A stretch of 64,000 nt of DNA from contig NZ_NNBJ01000002.1 in assembly GCF_002803085.1 (NCBI RefSeq), positions 433,590 to 497,589 on the forward strand, written 5' to 3'. Below are positions 35,133-43,631 of the stretch, piece after piece. Numbering within the stretch: position 1 is the stretch's first letter; every line of letters begins with the position of its first letter. Under the pieces are notes generated by a model, which saw nothing but the letters and a program-made list of their open reading frames with translations, did not search any database and was not told where the DNA came from. The translations under genes and the position numbers were made by a program. Source of the stretch: Streptomyces sp. CB01201. GTDB taxonomy: Bacteria; Actinomycetota; Actinomycetes; Streptomycetales; Streptomycetaceae.

Positions 35133-35258
35133 GCTGCCCCGTCGGGCGGCGCGCACCAGGCCGGTTTCGGACAGGTGCGGTCCGGCGCCGCCCGATAGGG
35201 TCGAGGTGGGGAGCGACCCGGCCTCGGCCGGTGGGGAGTGGGGGGAGAGGTGGGGGGC

Positions 35259-37778
35259 GTGCGGCCTTCGATGCAGGAGCTCATTCGGCGGCGCAAGCGC
35301 GCCGGATTCGTCGGGCGGAGGGATGAACTCGCCCTGTTCAGGCGGAACTTCGACATTCCCGTCGACGACGAGCGGCACCGGTTCGTGTTCCGGGTGCACG
35401 GCAACGCCGGGGTCGGCAAGACGTTCCTGGTCCGGGAGCTGGAGCAGGCGGCCGTCGAACGCGGGGCGCTGACCGCCTACACCGACGAGGGCGTGGACGG
35501 CGTCCCCGAGGCCATGGGCGCGATCAGTGCCCGGTTCGCCCGCCAGGGCTCGCCGCTCAAGGCGCTCGATCGCATTCTGGCCACCTACCGCCAACGCCGC
35601 TACGAGGCCGAGGCGGCGGGTGCGGGCGGCGGGGGCGGATCGGGTTCGGGGCCCTCGGCGGGGGCGGTCGTCGCGGCGCAGGCGAGCCTCGCCGGGATCG
35701 GGCTCGTGCCCGGCGTCGGGGTGCTCGCGAGCACCGTCGATCCGGCTCAACTCGCGGAGGGCGCCGAGCGGTTGAGGGCGGCGCTCAGCGCGCGTCTGGG
35801 GCGCCAGGAGGACGTCCAGCTCGTCCTCGACCCGCTGCGCGTGCTCACGCCGGTGTTCGTCGAGGAGCTGGGCCGGGTGGCCGCGCAGGTGCCGTGGATC
35901 GCCCTGTTCTTCGACACCTACGAGCGCACCGGCGCCTACCTCGACGGCTGGCTGCGCGATCTGGTCACCACCGACCGCTACGGCGGTCTGCCGGCCAACA
36001 CCGTCCTCACCCTGTCCGGCCAGGGCCGCCCCGACCCCCTGGGCTGGCCCGCCGCCACGGACTACGCCACCGACCTCCCGCTCGAACCCTTCACGGAGGA
36101 CGAGGCCCGTCAACTGCTGGCCACGAAAGGGGTGTTGGAGGAGGAGGTCGTCCGCGATGTGCTGCGCCTCTCCGGGCGCCTCCCGGTACTCGTCAGTACC
36201 CTCGCCGGGAGCAGCCCGGCGACCCCGGGCGACATCGGGGACCCGAGCGCCACGGCGGTGGAGCGGTTCCTGAAGTGGGAGCCCGACCCGGTGCGCCGCT
36301 CCGCCGCGCTCGAAGGGGCGCTGCCGCGCCGGCTCGACGAGGACGTCTTCCGGGCGGCCGTCACCGGGGACGCGGCCGGTCTCTTCGACTGGCTGCGCTC
36401 CCTGCCGTTCGTACGGGACCAGGGCGGCCGCATCAAGTACCACGACGTGGTCCGCGCCCCGATGCAGCGCCTCCAGCGCACCTCGTCGCCGCAGCGCTGG
36501 CGGGCCGGGCACGAGCGGCTGGCCGACTGGTACGGGCGCGAGCGGGCCGCCGCCGAAGGGCCGTCCTGCGGGCGCTGGCGGGACGAGGCCTGGCGCGAGC
36601 CGCGCCTGGAGGAGCTCTACCACCGGCTGTGCGCCGAACCGGCCGGCGCGTTCGCGGACGCACTGCGCGACGGCATCGAGGCCTGCCGCCAGGGCACGGT
36701 CACCGCGCGCCGCTGGGCCCGGGCGATCGCCGAGGCCGGCGAGGACGGCAACCGGGAGGCACTGCGCAAGTGGGGCGCCGCCTGCCTCGCCGCGCTCGCC
36801 GCCGAGCGCAGGCACGGCATCGACGTGCTCGGCATGATGCTGGCCCGCCCCGAACTCACCGACGCGGACCGGGTCGCCGTGTACATCGCCCGCGCCTGGG
36901 GCCACTTCAGGACCGAGGCGTACGAGCAGTCCCTGGCCGACTACCGCCGGGCCCTCACCCTGGACGCGTCCAGCGCCGACGCGCACCACGGCCGGGCCGT
37001 GGCACACCGGGCCGTCGGCGACTGGGCGGCGGCCCTCGCCGACCTCGACCGGCTCGAAGATTTGGAGCCCGGCCGCGCCCGCGCGCCCCGCGAGCGCGGC
37101 GAGACGCACCGGCGCGCGGGCCACTACGAGGACGCCGTCGCCGAGCTGTGCCGGGCCCTCGTGCTCGACCCCGCCGACGCCCTCACGCTCGGCAGCCGGG
37201 GCCAGGCCCATGCCCAACTAGGCCGCCCGGTACCGGCGTTGGAGGACTTCGACCGGGCCCTCGCGCTCGACCCCGACTACGGCTGGGCGCTGGTGCGCCG
37301 GGCCCATGTGCGGGGGCAGCTGGGGGACACCGAGGGCGCGCTCGCCGACCTGGACCGGGCCGAGCGGCTGTCGCCGTCGTGGGCGTGGGTGCTGGGGGAG
37401 CGCGGCGACGTCTACCGGTTCGCGGCCCGCTACGAGGAGGCCGTCGCCGCCTACGGCCGGGCCCTCGCGCTCGACCCCGGGTACGCGTGGGCGTACGGCA
37501 GCCGGGCGGTGGCGCTCGCCGAGCTGGGCCGTCGCGCCGAGGCGCTCGCCGACCTGGACCGGGCGGTGGCACTGGTGCCGGGCTACCGGTGGGCGTACGA
37601 GCAGCGGGCCCGGCTGCACCGGGCCGAGGGCCGGGAGCGGGACGCGCTCGCCGACCTGGCGCGCGCCGCGCAGGCGGACATCGCCCGAGGCATCCCGCGC
37701 GGCCCGCTGCCCGCCGACGAGGGCGACCCCGCCTATCCGGCCGGCCGGCCCGCGCCCGGCCCCACGCCCCGGCCGTGA
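35259..37778 (+). CDS. P-loop ATPase with C-terminal TPR array
   Basis: This protein of about 839 residues has an N-terminal STAND/AAA-like ATPase domain with FVGRRDELALFRRNF and the Walker A HGNAGVGKTFLVRELE, and Walker B WIALFFDTYERTGAY near residue 215. A C-terminal set of at least five TPR units follows (SLADYRRALTLDASSADAHH and repeats of the form ALALDPDYGWAL). The tail is Pro/Gly-rich. Such proteins sense or assemble complexes, and some function in phage defence or regulation, but no effector domain is present. The start is ambiguous: GTG 35259 is preferred; GTG 35250 and ATG 35271 are alternatives. The function is unknown. Confidence 0.78.
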   Translation: MRPSMQELIRRRKRAGFVGRRDELALFRRNFDIPVDDERHRFVFRVHGNAGVGKTFLVRELEQAAVERGALTAYTDEGVDGVPEAMGAISARFARQGSPLKALDRILATYRQRRYEAEAAGAGGGGGSGSGPSAGAVVAAQASLAGIGLVPGVGVLASTVDPAQLAEGAERLRAALSARLGRQEDVQLVLDPLRVLTPVFVEELGRVAAQVPWIALFFDTYERTGAYLDGWLRDLVTTDRYGGLPANTVLTLSGQGRPDPLGWPAATDYATDLPLEPFTEDEARQLLATKGVLEEEVVRDVLRLSGRLPVLVSTLAGSSPATPGDIGDPSATAVERFLKWEPDPVRRSAALEGALPRRLDEDVFRAAVTGDAAGLFDWLRSLPFVRDQGGRIKYHDVVRAPMQRLQRTSSPQRWRAGHERLADWYGRERAAAEGPSCGRWRDEAWREPRLEELYHRLCAEPAGAFADALRDGIEACRQGTVTARRWARAIAEAGEDGNREALRKWGAACLAALAAERRHGIDVLGMMLARPELTDADRVAVYIARAWGHFRTEAYEQSLADYRRALTLDASSADAHHGRAVAHRAVGDWAAALADLDRLEDLEPGRARAPRERGETHRRAGHYEDAVAELCRALVLDPADALTLGSRGQAHAQLGRPVPALEDFDRALALDPDYGWALVRRAHVRGQLGDTEGALADLDRAERLSPSWAWVLGERGDVYRFAARYEEAVAAYGRALALDPGYAWAYGSRAVALAELGRRAEALADLDRAVALVPGYRWAYEQRARLHRAEGRERDALADLARAAQADIARGIPRGPLPADEGDPAYPAGRPAPGPTPRP

Positions 37779-37849
37779 TCGGGCTTCGTACCGGGCCGGT
37801 CAATTGGCCCTCTTAAACGGGCGCATCCGTTCAGGTACCGTGCTGCGGC

Positions 37850-38974
37850 ATGAGCGCAGCAGCCGGAGCCACCGCACCCGTCTGGGGTCGCGCCGAACAG
37901 CAGGACTTCCGTAGCCGGGTACGGGGCACTCTGCTGGGCGGGGCGATCGGGGACACGCTGGGCGCGGGCGTCGCCGGCCTCGCCCTGAGCGAGATCCGCG
38001 AGCGGTACGGCCCGGACGCGCTCGGCGACCTGGTCCCCGTGTACGGCAGACCGGGCGGGGTGAGCGCGGCCACCCAGCTCACCCTGTTCACCGTCGACGG
38101 CCTCATACGCGCCCAGGTGCGCCGCGACACCGGCGCCTGGCACCCGCCCACCGATGTGCACCGGGCGCATCTGCGGTGGGCCGCCACCCAGCGCGACTGG
38201 GGACCCGACGAGCGCCGCGAGGACAACGGCTGGCTGGCCCGCGAGGAGTGGCTCTATGCCCGGCGCGACCCGGCCAAGGCCTGTCTGGTGGGGCTCGGCG
38301 ACGCCATCATGGGCACCCTGGACCAGCCCAAGAACCCGAACGCGGACGACCCCGCGGCCCTCACCCGCTCCGCACCCTTCGGGCTCCTGGTGGGCTGGGA
38401 GCCGCAGCTGGTCCTCCAGCTCGCCGTGGAGTGCGCGGCCCAGACCCACGGCGACCCGGCGGCCTACCTGGCGGCGGGCGCCCTCGCCGTCATCGTGCAC
38501 GGGCTCGCCCGGGGCGAGTCCATGGACGGCGCCGTCCAGCGCACCCTGGCCCAGCTCGCCGTGCGCCCCGGGCACCAGCGGGTCACCGAGGCGCTCAAGC
38601 ACGCGCTCGGCGCCGTACGCCAGGGCATGCCGAGCCCCGCCCTTGTCGCGACGCTCGGCACCGGCCACAGCGCGCCCGAGGCCCTCGCGATCGGCGTGTA
38701 CTGCGCGCTCGTCGGCGAGGACATCCGGCACGGCCTGCTGCTCTCGGTCAACCACGACGGCCCGTCCGACGCCACCGGCACCGTCTGCGGCAGCCTGCTC
38801 GGGGCGATGCACGGCGAGACCGCGCTGCCGCCCGCCTGGCTCGCCCAGCTCGAAGGCCGCTCCACGCTGCTCGAACTCGCCGACGACTTCGCGATGGAGA
38901 TGACGCAGGGGCCCGCGCTGCACGGTCCCGCCGTCAACACGGCGGGCTGGCTGCTGCGCTACCCGAGGGGCTGA
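37850..38974 (+). CDS. ADP-ribosylglycohydrolase family protein
   Basis: This 374-residue protein has the DraG/ARH opening RGTLLGGAIGDTLGAGVAGL and the Mg-binding C-terminal segment LLSVNHDGPSDATGTVCGSL, with the Asp-x-Asp-like cluster D-G-P-S-D that coordinates magnesium. It should cleave ADP-ribose from a protein or small molecule. It lies 71 bases after the TPR ATPase; there is no evident ribosome site. The substrate is not indicated by neighbours. Confidence 0.87.
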   Translation: MSAAAGATAPVWGRAEQQDFRSRVRGTLLGGAIGDTLGAGVAGLALSEIRERYGPDALGDLVPVYGRPGGVSAATQLTLFTVDGLIRAQVRRDTGAWHPPTDVHRAHLRWAATQRDWGPDERREDNGWLAREEWLYARRDPAKACLVGLGDAIMGTLDQPKNPNADDPAALTRSAPFGLLVGWEPQLVLQLAVECAAQTHGDPAAYLAAGALAVIVHGLARGESMDGAVQRTLAQLAVRPGHQRVTEALKHALGAVRQGMPSPALVATLGTGHSAPEALAIGVYCALVGEDIRHGLLLSVNHDGPSDATGTVCGSLLGAMHGETALPPAWLAQLEGRSTLLELADDFAMEMTQGPALHGPAVNTAGWLLRYPRG

Positions 38975-39005
38975 AACCACTCGTAAGGACGAAGGATTGG
39001 CGCAA

Positions 39006-39548
39006 ATGCCGCGTGTCCCTCGCGCGCACGCGACGGGGTTCGCCAGTGTCGTCGTCATGACCCCGTTTCCCCCCGCCCGCACCGCGTGCGGCCGCCGCCC
39101 CCGGGCGGCCCGCTGGTTCACGGCTCCGCTGGTCGCGCTCGCGCTGCTCGGCACCGGCGCCGGATCCTCGCACGCGGCCCCCTCCGACGACGCCGAACAG
39201 TCGCAGTACGTCCAGGCCGGGGACGAGCCCGCCCTCGCCGAGCCCTCGGCGCGCGGCGACGAACTTCCCCCGTACGACGCCCGGGACGCCCAGCAGGCCG
39301 TCGACGACATGGTGATGGACGAGCGCGACGACACCGACGGCCAGCACTGCCCGCCGCAGCGCGACGACGAGGAGCAGGGCGAGTGGGACCGCTGGGGTCC
39401 GCACCGCGACGCGGCCTACCCGGCGCGCGGCGAGGACGAAGGCTCCGGCGCGGCCCCCGGCCCGGGATCGGGCTCCGGCTCCGGCTCGGGATCGAGTTCG
39501 GGATCGGGTTCGGCTTCTGCGGACGACGAGCCCGACATCGTCGGCTGA
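39006..39548 (+). CDS. secreted hypothetical protein with Gly/Ser repeat tail
   Basis: This 180-residue protein has a long basic n-region and a hydrophobic signal segment, APLVALALLGTGAGSSHA. An acidic Asp/Glu-rich middle follows (DDMVMDERDDTDGQHCPPQ), then a Gly-Ser repeat tail ending SADDEPDIVG. The start at ATG 39006 has GAAGGA upstream; ATG 39057, seventeen codons in, is possible. The last 133 bases overlap, in antisense, the end of the symporter gene, which encodes a Glu-Pro repeat there. No family is recognised. Expression of this reading frame is less certain than that of its neighbours. Confidence 0.55.
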   Translation: MPRVPRAHATGFASVVVMTPFPPARTACGRRPRAARWFTAPLVALALLGTGAGSSHAAPSDDAEQSQYVQAGDEPALAEPSARGDELPPYDARDAQQAVDDMVMDERDDTDGQHCPPQRDDEEQGEWDRWGPHRDAAYPARGEDEGSGAAPGPGSGSGSGSGSSSGSGSASADDEPDIVG

Positions 39549-41056
39549 CCCGAACCCGGGCCGCCCCCATCGGAGTTGATGCGCGCGAGCAGCGCGTCCC
39601 GCTCCGGGGTGTCCTCCGGCTTGAGCAGGCCGACCACGATGTACAGGACGAGTGAGATCGCCAGCGGCACCGACACCTGCCACTGGAGCGCGACACCGGT
39701 CTTCTGCGATCCGTCCAGGTCGTAGTTGACGAAGAAGAACGCGAGCAGCCCGGCCGCCCAGCTGGTGAGCGCCGCCGTCGGACCGGACCTGCGGAACGAC
39801 CTGAGCATGCCGAGCATGAACGGGATCGCGATCGGCCCCATGAGCCCGGCCACCCACTTGATCACCACGGTGATGATGTCCTTGAACGCGGGCGAGTCGA
39901 CCTGCGTGGCGACCGTCATCGACAGGCCGAGGAAGACGAGCGTCGACAGCCGCGCGGCGACCAGCCCCGCGCGCGGGTTCCAGGCCCGGGCCGACTTCGA
40001 CAGGACGGGCATGATGTCCCGGGTGAAGACCGCCGAGATGGCGTTGGCGTCCGACGAGCACATGGCCATCGTGTGCGAGAAGAAGCCGACGACGACCAGG
40101 CCGAGCATGCCGTGCGGCAGCAGTGTCTCGGTCATCAGGGCGTAACTGTCGGACCCGTCGGGCTTCTTGGCGTGCACGAGCAGCGGCGCGCACCACATCG
40201 GGAAGAAGAGCACGGTCGGCCACACCGCCCACAGGATCGCGGACAGCCGGGCCGAACGGGTCGCGGAGCGCGCCGAGTCGGTGGCCATGTAGCGCTGGGC
40301 CTGGTTCCACATGCCGCCGTTGTACTCGAAGGTCTTGATGAACAGGAACGCCATCAAGAACGTGACCGTGTACGGGCCGGCGGTGGCATGGCCGTGGCCG
40401 CTGGGCAGCTTGTCCCATACCGTCCACAGCGTGGAGACGCCGTCGAGCTTGCCCATGACGGCGATCAGCATCGCGAGCCCGGCGAACAACTGGATGATGA
40501 ACTGGCCGAGTTCGGTGAGCGCGTCCGCCCACAGGCCGCCGACCGTGCAGTACACGGCGGTGATGCAGCCCGTGATGAAGATGCCCTGGGTGATCGAGAT
40601 GCCGGTGAACACCGACAGGAGCGTGGCGATCGCCGCCCACTTGGCGCCCACGTCGACGATCTTCAGAAGCAGCCCGGACCAGGCGAGCGCCTGCTGGGTG
40701 GAGACGTTGTAGCGGTTCTTGAGGTATTCGAGCGGGGAGGCCACCAGGAGCCTGGAGCGCAGCCGGTTGAGCCGGGGCGCGAAGAGCTTGGCCCCGATGC
40801 CGATGCCGACGGCTATGGGGAAGGACCAGGTCACGAAGGATGTGACGCCGTACTGGTAGGCGATGCCGGCATAGCCGGTGAACATCACCGCGCTGTAGCC
40901 CGACATGTGGTGCGAGATGCCGGACAGCCACCACGGCATCCTGCCGCCGGCGGTGAAGAAGTCGGAGACGTTCTCGACCCGCTTGTGGGACCAGATGCCG
41001 ATCGCGACCATCACGCCGAAGTAACCGATGAGCACGGCCCAGTCGAGACTGTTCAT
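39416..41056 (-). CDS. sodium:solute symporter (SSS family)
   Basis: This 546-residue membrane transporter begins MNSLDWAVLIGYFGVMVAIG and has about thirteen hydrophobic helices. The SSS signature region is WWLSGISHHMSGYSAVMFTG (about 50-70), whose small and Ser residues line the Na+ site in this family. The C-terminal roughly 60 residues are a soluble Glu/Pro/Asp repeat tail, unusual for the family and produced where the gene overlaps the convergent Gly-Ser-repeat gene. GGGAGGGG precedes the ATG at 41056. It could import a carboxylate or sugar for nearby catabolic genes; the substrate is not visible. Confidence 0.88.
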   Translation of the reverse strand: MNSLDWAVLIGYFGVMVAIGIWSHKRVENVSDFFTAGGRMPWWLSGISHHMSGYSAVMFTGYAGIAYQYGVTSFVTWSFPIAVGIGIGAKLFAPRLNRLRSRLLVASPLEYLKNRYNVSTQQALAWSGLLLKIVDVGAKWAAIATLLSVFTGISITQGIFITGCITAVYCTVGGLWADALTELGQFIIQLFAGLAMLIAVMGKLDGVSTLWTVWDKLPSGHGHATAGPYTVTFLMAFLFIKTFEYNGGMWNQAQRYMATDSARSATRSARLSAILWAVWPTVLFFPMWCAPLLVHAKKPDGSDSYALMTETLLPHGMLGLVVVGFFSHTMAMCSSDANAISAVFTRDIMPVLSKSARAWNPRAGLVAARLSTLVFLGLSMTVATQVDSPAFKDIITVVIKWVAGLMGPIAIPFMLGMLRSFRRSGPTAALTSWAAGLLAFFFVNYDLDGSQKTGVALQWQVSVPLAISLVLYIVVGLLKPEDTPERDALLARINSDGGGPGSGQPTMSGSSSAEAEPDPELDPEPEPEPDPGPGAAPEPSSSPRAG

Positions 41057-41447
41057 GTGCCCCCTCCCAGGGGTCCGCCTTGTGAACGTCGCTGGACGAC
41101 GTCGAGGAACTCGGATGCGTTCGTCAGTGATCCGGGTCAGCGGCACCCCGTGCGGGAGCGGGGACTTGGGGGGATTGAACCCCGTCGTCGGAGGAGTGGT
41201 CAAGACATCTGCCGGTCATGGATATGAACGAGAGTCATGAAGCAGAACGATTTTGCATCGCCTTTACCTATGGGGGTGTTGTCGTGCACGTGACGGCGGC
41301 CACACGATGGGCGGGCGCTTCGTCAGGCTCCGCCCACCCCGGCGCGTACAGACGTGAACGACCGCACGGGATGCGGGTCCCGTGCGGTCGAGAGAGAGCC
41401 AGGTGACCAACTGCCCACAGATGACAGTCAGTTGAGGTGCGTGGACG
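41057..41447. other. 391-bp intergenic region (symporter / SDR)
   Basis: No gene is seen. It includes the symporter promoter region near 41070-41250 and the SDR terminator at 41359-41390. A relatively AT-rich stretch with GTCATGGATATGAACGAGAG lies around 41216-41280, without a recognisable coding frame. Confidence 0.6.
41359..41390 (-). terminator. hairpin terminator after the SDR gene
   Basis: A perfect 12-bp stem, CGACCGCACGGG pairing with CCCGTGCGGTCG, has an 8-base loop. It lies 58 bases downstream of the minus-strand SDR stop. Confidence 0.78.
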
Positions 41448-42230
41448 TCACCGCATCAGCTCCCCGGCGTTCACCAGGAGCGACTGGCCGGTGATCGCGC
41501 GGGCCCGGTCCGACGCCAGGAAGACCGCGGCGTCGGCCACGTCGCCGTCCGTGGCCAGCTCCGGCAGTGCCATGCGTTCGGTGAGCCGCCCGAGCACCTC
41601 CTCCTCGGGTACGCCCTCGGTGTGCGCGGTGAACTGGACGTACGCCTGCACCGGCGGACCCCACATCCAGCCCGGCAGCACCGTGTTGACCCGGATCCGG
41701 TCGGGGCCCAGCTCGCGCGCCATGGAGTACATCGCGGAGGTGAGCGCCCCCTTGGACGCCGCGTACGCCGCCTGCCACACCTGCGAGGGCGCCGCCACCG
41801 AGGACTGCGTGCCGATGACGACCACCGAGCCGCCGCGCGCCTTGAGCGCGGGCAGACAGGCCCGGGTCATGCGCAGGGTGCCGAGCAGGTTCACGTCGAT
41901 GACCTGCTGCCAGGTGGCGAAGTCCGCGTCCTGCAATCCGCCGAAGTAGCTGTCCCACGCGGCGACATGGACGACCGCGTCGATTCCGCCGAAGCGCTCC
42001 ACGGCGAGCGCGGCGAGCGCCTCGCACTGGGACTCGTCGGTGATGTCGGTCGGCAGGTGCGCGGTGCGGGCGCCCTCCGGGTCGATCTCGGCCGCGGACT
42101 TCGCGAGGTTGGCCGCGGTGCGCGCGCCGAGTACCGCGTTGCCCCCGTCGCGCACGACGGCGGCGGCGACCTGGTGCCCGAGCCCGGCCCCGACCCCGGA
42201 CACGATGACGGTCTTCCCACTCAGCAACAT
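41448..42230 (-). CDS. short-chain dehydrogenase/reductase
   Basis: This 260-residue SDR begins MLLSGKTVIVSGVGAGLGHQ (GxxxGxG coenzyme motif). It has the Ser in VVVIGTQSSVAA and YAASK as the Tyr-x-x-x-Lys pair. The usual NNAG motif is replaced by HVAAW, a variation found in divergent SDRs. GGGAGG precedes the ATG at 42230, which supports this start over long upstream extensions. It diverges from the unknown gene at 42312 across a perfect TCTGACG palindrome, so it belongs to the same proposed regulon as the SDR at 22522. Confidence 0.86.
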   Translation of the reverse strand: MLLSGKTVIVSGVGAGLGHQVAAAVVRDGGNAVLGARTAANLAKSAAEIDPEGARTAHLPTDITDESQCEALAALAVERFGGIDAVVHVAAWDSYFGGLQDADFATWQQVIDVNLLGTLRMTRACLPALKARGGSVVVIGTQSSVAAPSQVWQAAYAASKGALTSAMYSMARELGPDRIRVNTVLPGWMWGPPVQAYVQFTAHTEGVPEEEVLGRLTERMALPELATDGDVADAAVFLASDRARAITGQSLLVNAGELMR

Positions 42231-42258
42231 CCGGTCGCCTCCCGGCTCTGGCGCAACT

Positions 42259-42275
42259 TCTGACGGGGCGTCAGA
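42259..42275. promoter_or_regulatory. TCTGACG palindromic operator, site 9 (perfect)
   Basis: TCTGACGGGGCGTCAGA is a perfect 7-3-7 palindrome centred in the 81-bp divergent promoter between the SDR and the unknown gene. It is 19 kb from the nearest other copy, showing that the regulon is dispersed. Confidence 0.88.
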
Positions 42276-42311
42276 GTAAGTTCGTCCGGTGGTGGAGGGA
42301 AGGGATGCGGC

Positions 42312-43151
42312 ATGACGGAGGACACACGGCCCGGGGCGTACGCGGAGCTGGCGTCGGTGGGGCCCTACGGGGTGCGCCCGGGGCACGCGCTGATCACCAT
42401 GGTGGAGCCGCATCCGGGGCACGAGTACGCGTACAACCGCTGGTACGAGGACGACCACTACTACGCCGGCGCGATGGCCATGCCCTGGATGTACGCGGGG
42501 CGCCGCTGGGTCGCCACCCGCGAGCTCCAGGAGCTGCGCTACCCGGAGAAGTCGGCGATCGCCCAGCCGGTCGGCGCGGGCTGCTACCTGTCGACGTACT
42601 GGATCACCGACGGGCGCTACGACGAGCACATGAAGTGGACCGTCGGCATCAACAAGCGCCTCAACCGCGACGGCCGGGTGTATCAGGACCGCACCCATGT
42701 CTTCACCGCGTTCCAGGACCACGAGGCGACCGTCTACCGGGACGGCGCGGCGGGACCGCGTGACTACCACGCCCTGGACCACCCCTATGCGGGCCTGGTC
42801 CTCCAGGTCATCGACGCCGAAAGTCCCGATGCCCGGCCGGAGTTGCTGGAGTGGCTGCGCTCGCGCGAGCTGCCCCGGCGCCTTTCCGGGGGCCCCGCCG
42901 CGATGGTGACGGTGTTCCGGCCGACGCCGCTGCCGGGAGACCGCATGACCTATGTGAAGCAGGTCGAGGGCGTCGGCACCCGGCTCACGCTGCTCTGGTT
43001 CCTGGAGCGGGACCCGCGCGAGGTCTGGGCGGACCACTTCGGCGGCCTCGACGCCGCCGTGGCCGAAACGGGCCTGGGGAGGCTGGAGTTGGCGGCGCCG
43101 TTCATCCCCACCGTGCCGGGCACCGACCGCTACGTGGACGAACTCCGCTAG
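42312..43151 (+). CDS. uncharacterised protein in the TCTGACG regulon
   Basis: I do not recognise a named family for this 279-residue protein. It appears to have two similar alpha/beta halves. The first begins GHALITMVEPHPGHEYAYNR with the acidic-aromatic segment WYEDDHYYAGAM, and the second AMVTVFRPTPLPGDRMTYVK; both are reminiscent of EthD or dimeric alpha/beta-barrel domains. There is no signal peptide or membrane helix. GGAGGGA at 42294-42300 supports the ATG. It shares a perfect operator with the divergent SDR, so it likely takes part in the same catabolic pathway. Confidence 0.72.
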   Translation: MTEDTRPGAYAELASVGPYGVRPGHALITMVEPHPGHEYAYNRWYEDDHYYAGAMAMPWMYAGRRWVATRELQELRYPEKSAIAQPVGAGCYLSTYWITDGRYDEHMKWTVGINKRLNRDGRVYQDRTHVFTAFQDHEATVYRDGAAGPRDYHALDHPYAGLVLQVIDAESPDARPELLEWLRSRELPRRLSGGPAAMVTVFRPTPLPGDRMTYVKQVEGVGTRLTLLWFLERDPREVWADHFGGLDAAVAETGLGRLELAAPFIPTVPGTDRYVDELR

Positions 43152-43176
43152 CGGAGCCGGTGCCGGGGACATGGCC

Positions 43177-43217
43177 GAGCCCTCTCGGCCGGGACGGCGG
43201 ACCAGTCGAGAGGGCTC
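43177..43217. terminator. bidirectional hairpin terminator
   Basis: An 11-bp perfect stem, GAGCCCTCTCG pairing with CGAGAGGGCTC, is followed by TTGT. It lies between the convergent unknown gene and the DUF397 gene. Confidence 0.78.
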
Positions 43218-43256
43218 TTGTCGGTAAGGCGGGTATCACGATGACTGCGGCGGTCG

Positions 43257-43460
43257 TCAGCTGAGGGAGTCCCGGGTCACCTCGGCCACGAACGCGTTCC
43301 ACGCGCCGGGGGCGAAGGAGATCGAGGGGCCCGCGGTGACTTTGGAGTCCCGCACGGCGATGGCGTGCGTCTCGGGAGACTTGACTTCGACACATGCGCC
43401 GTTTCCGGTGGAGTACGAGGACTTGGTCCAAGTGTCCGTGGCGCCCTGAAGAATGGCCAT
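43257..43460 (-). CDS. DUF397 protein (XRE-regulator partner)
   Basis: This 67-residue DUF397 protein has the signature WTKSSYSTGNGACVEV and VRDSKVTAG, with the ending AWNAFVAEV. The ATG at 43460 is preferred, with GGAG six bases upstream; longer in-frame starts lack a ribosome site. DUF397 proteins pair with XRE/DUF5753 regulators like the one 171 bases upstream, comparable to the WhiJ and AbaA-like systems of Streptomyces, where the small protein counters the DNA-binding partner. Confidence 0.87.
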   Translation of the reverse strand: MAILQGATDTWTKSSYSTGNGACVEVKSPETHAIAVRDSKVTAGPSISFAPGAWNAFVAEVTRDSLS

Positions 43461-43631
43461 GATCGCTCCGGTTCTTGCCAGTTGGTCGTTCTCGTCCAAC
43501 GGTCTTCGTTGACGTGATCGACGCTACTCGCAGGTTCCGTAGTGTGCGGCGGCCATTCACTCGACCGGATGGCATATTCCGGTTGGGTCTTCCATCCCGG
43601 TACGCGTGGGGTGTACCGTGCCGCGCCCCGG

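Noticed and set aside
33195..37217. 1340-codon minus-strand frame opposite fbiC and the TPR ATPase
   Set aside because: It spans two clear genes and their intergenic gap and has no recognisable domain, so it is an artefact of GC bias.
35259..38974. TPR ATPase plus ADP-ribosylglycohydrolase as an anti-phage defence pair
   Set aside because: No toxin, nuclease or ADP-ribosyltransferase partner is present, and the 71-bp gap without coupling gives no support for a two-gene defence system.
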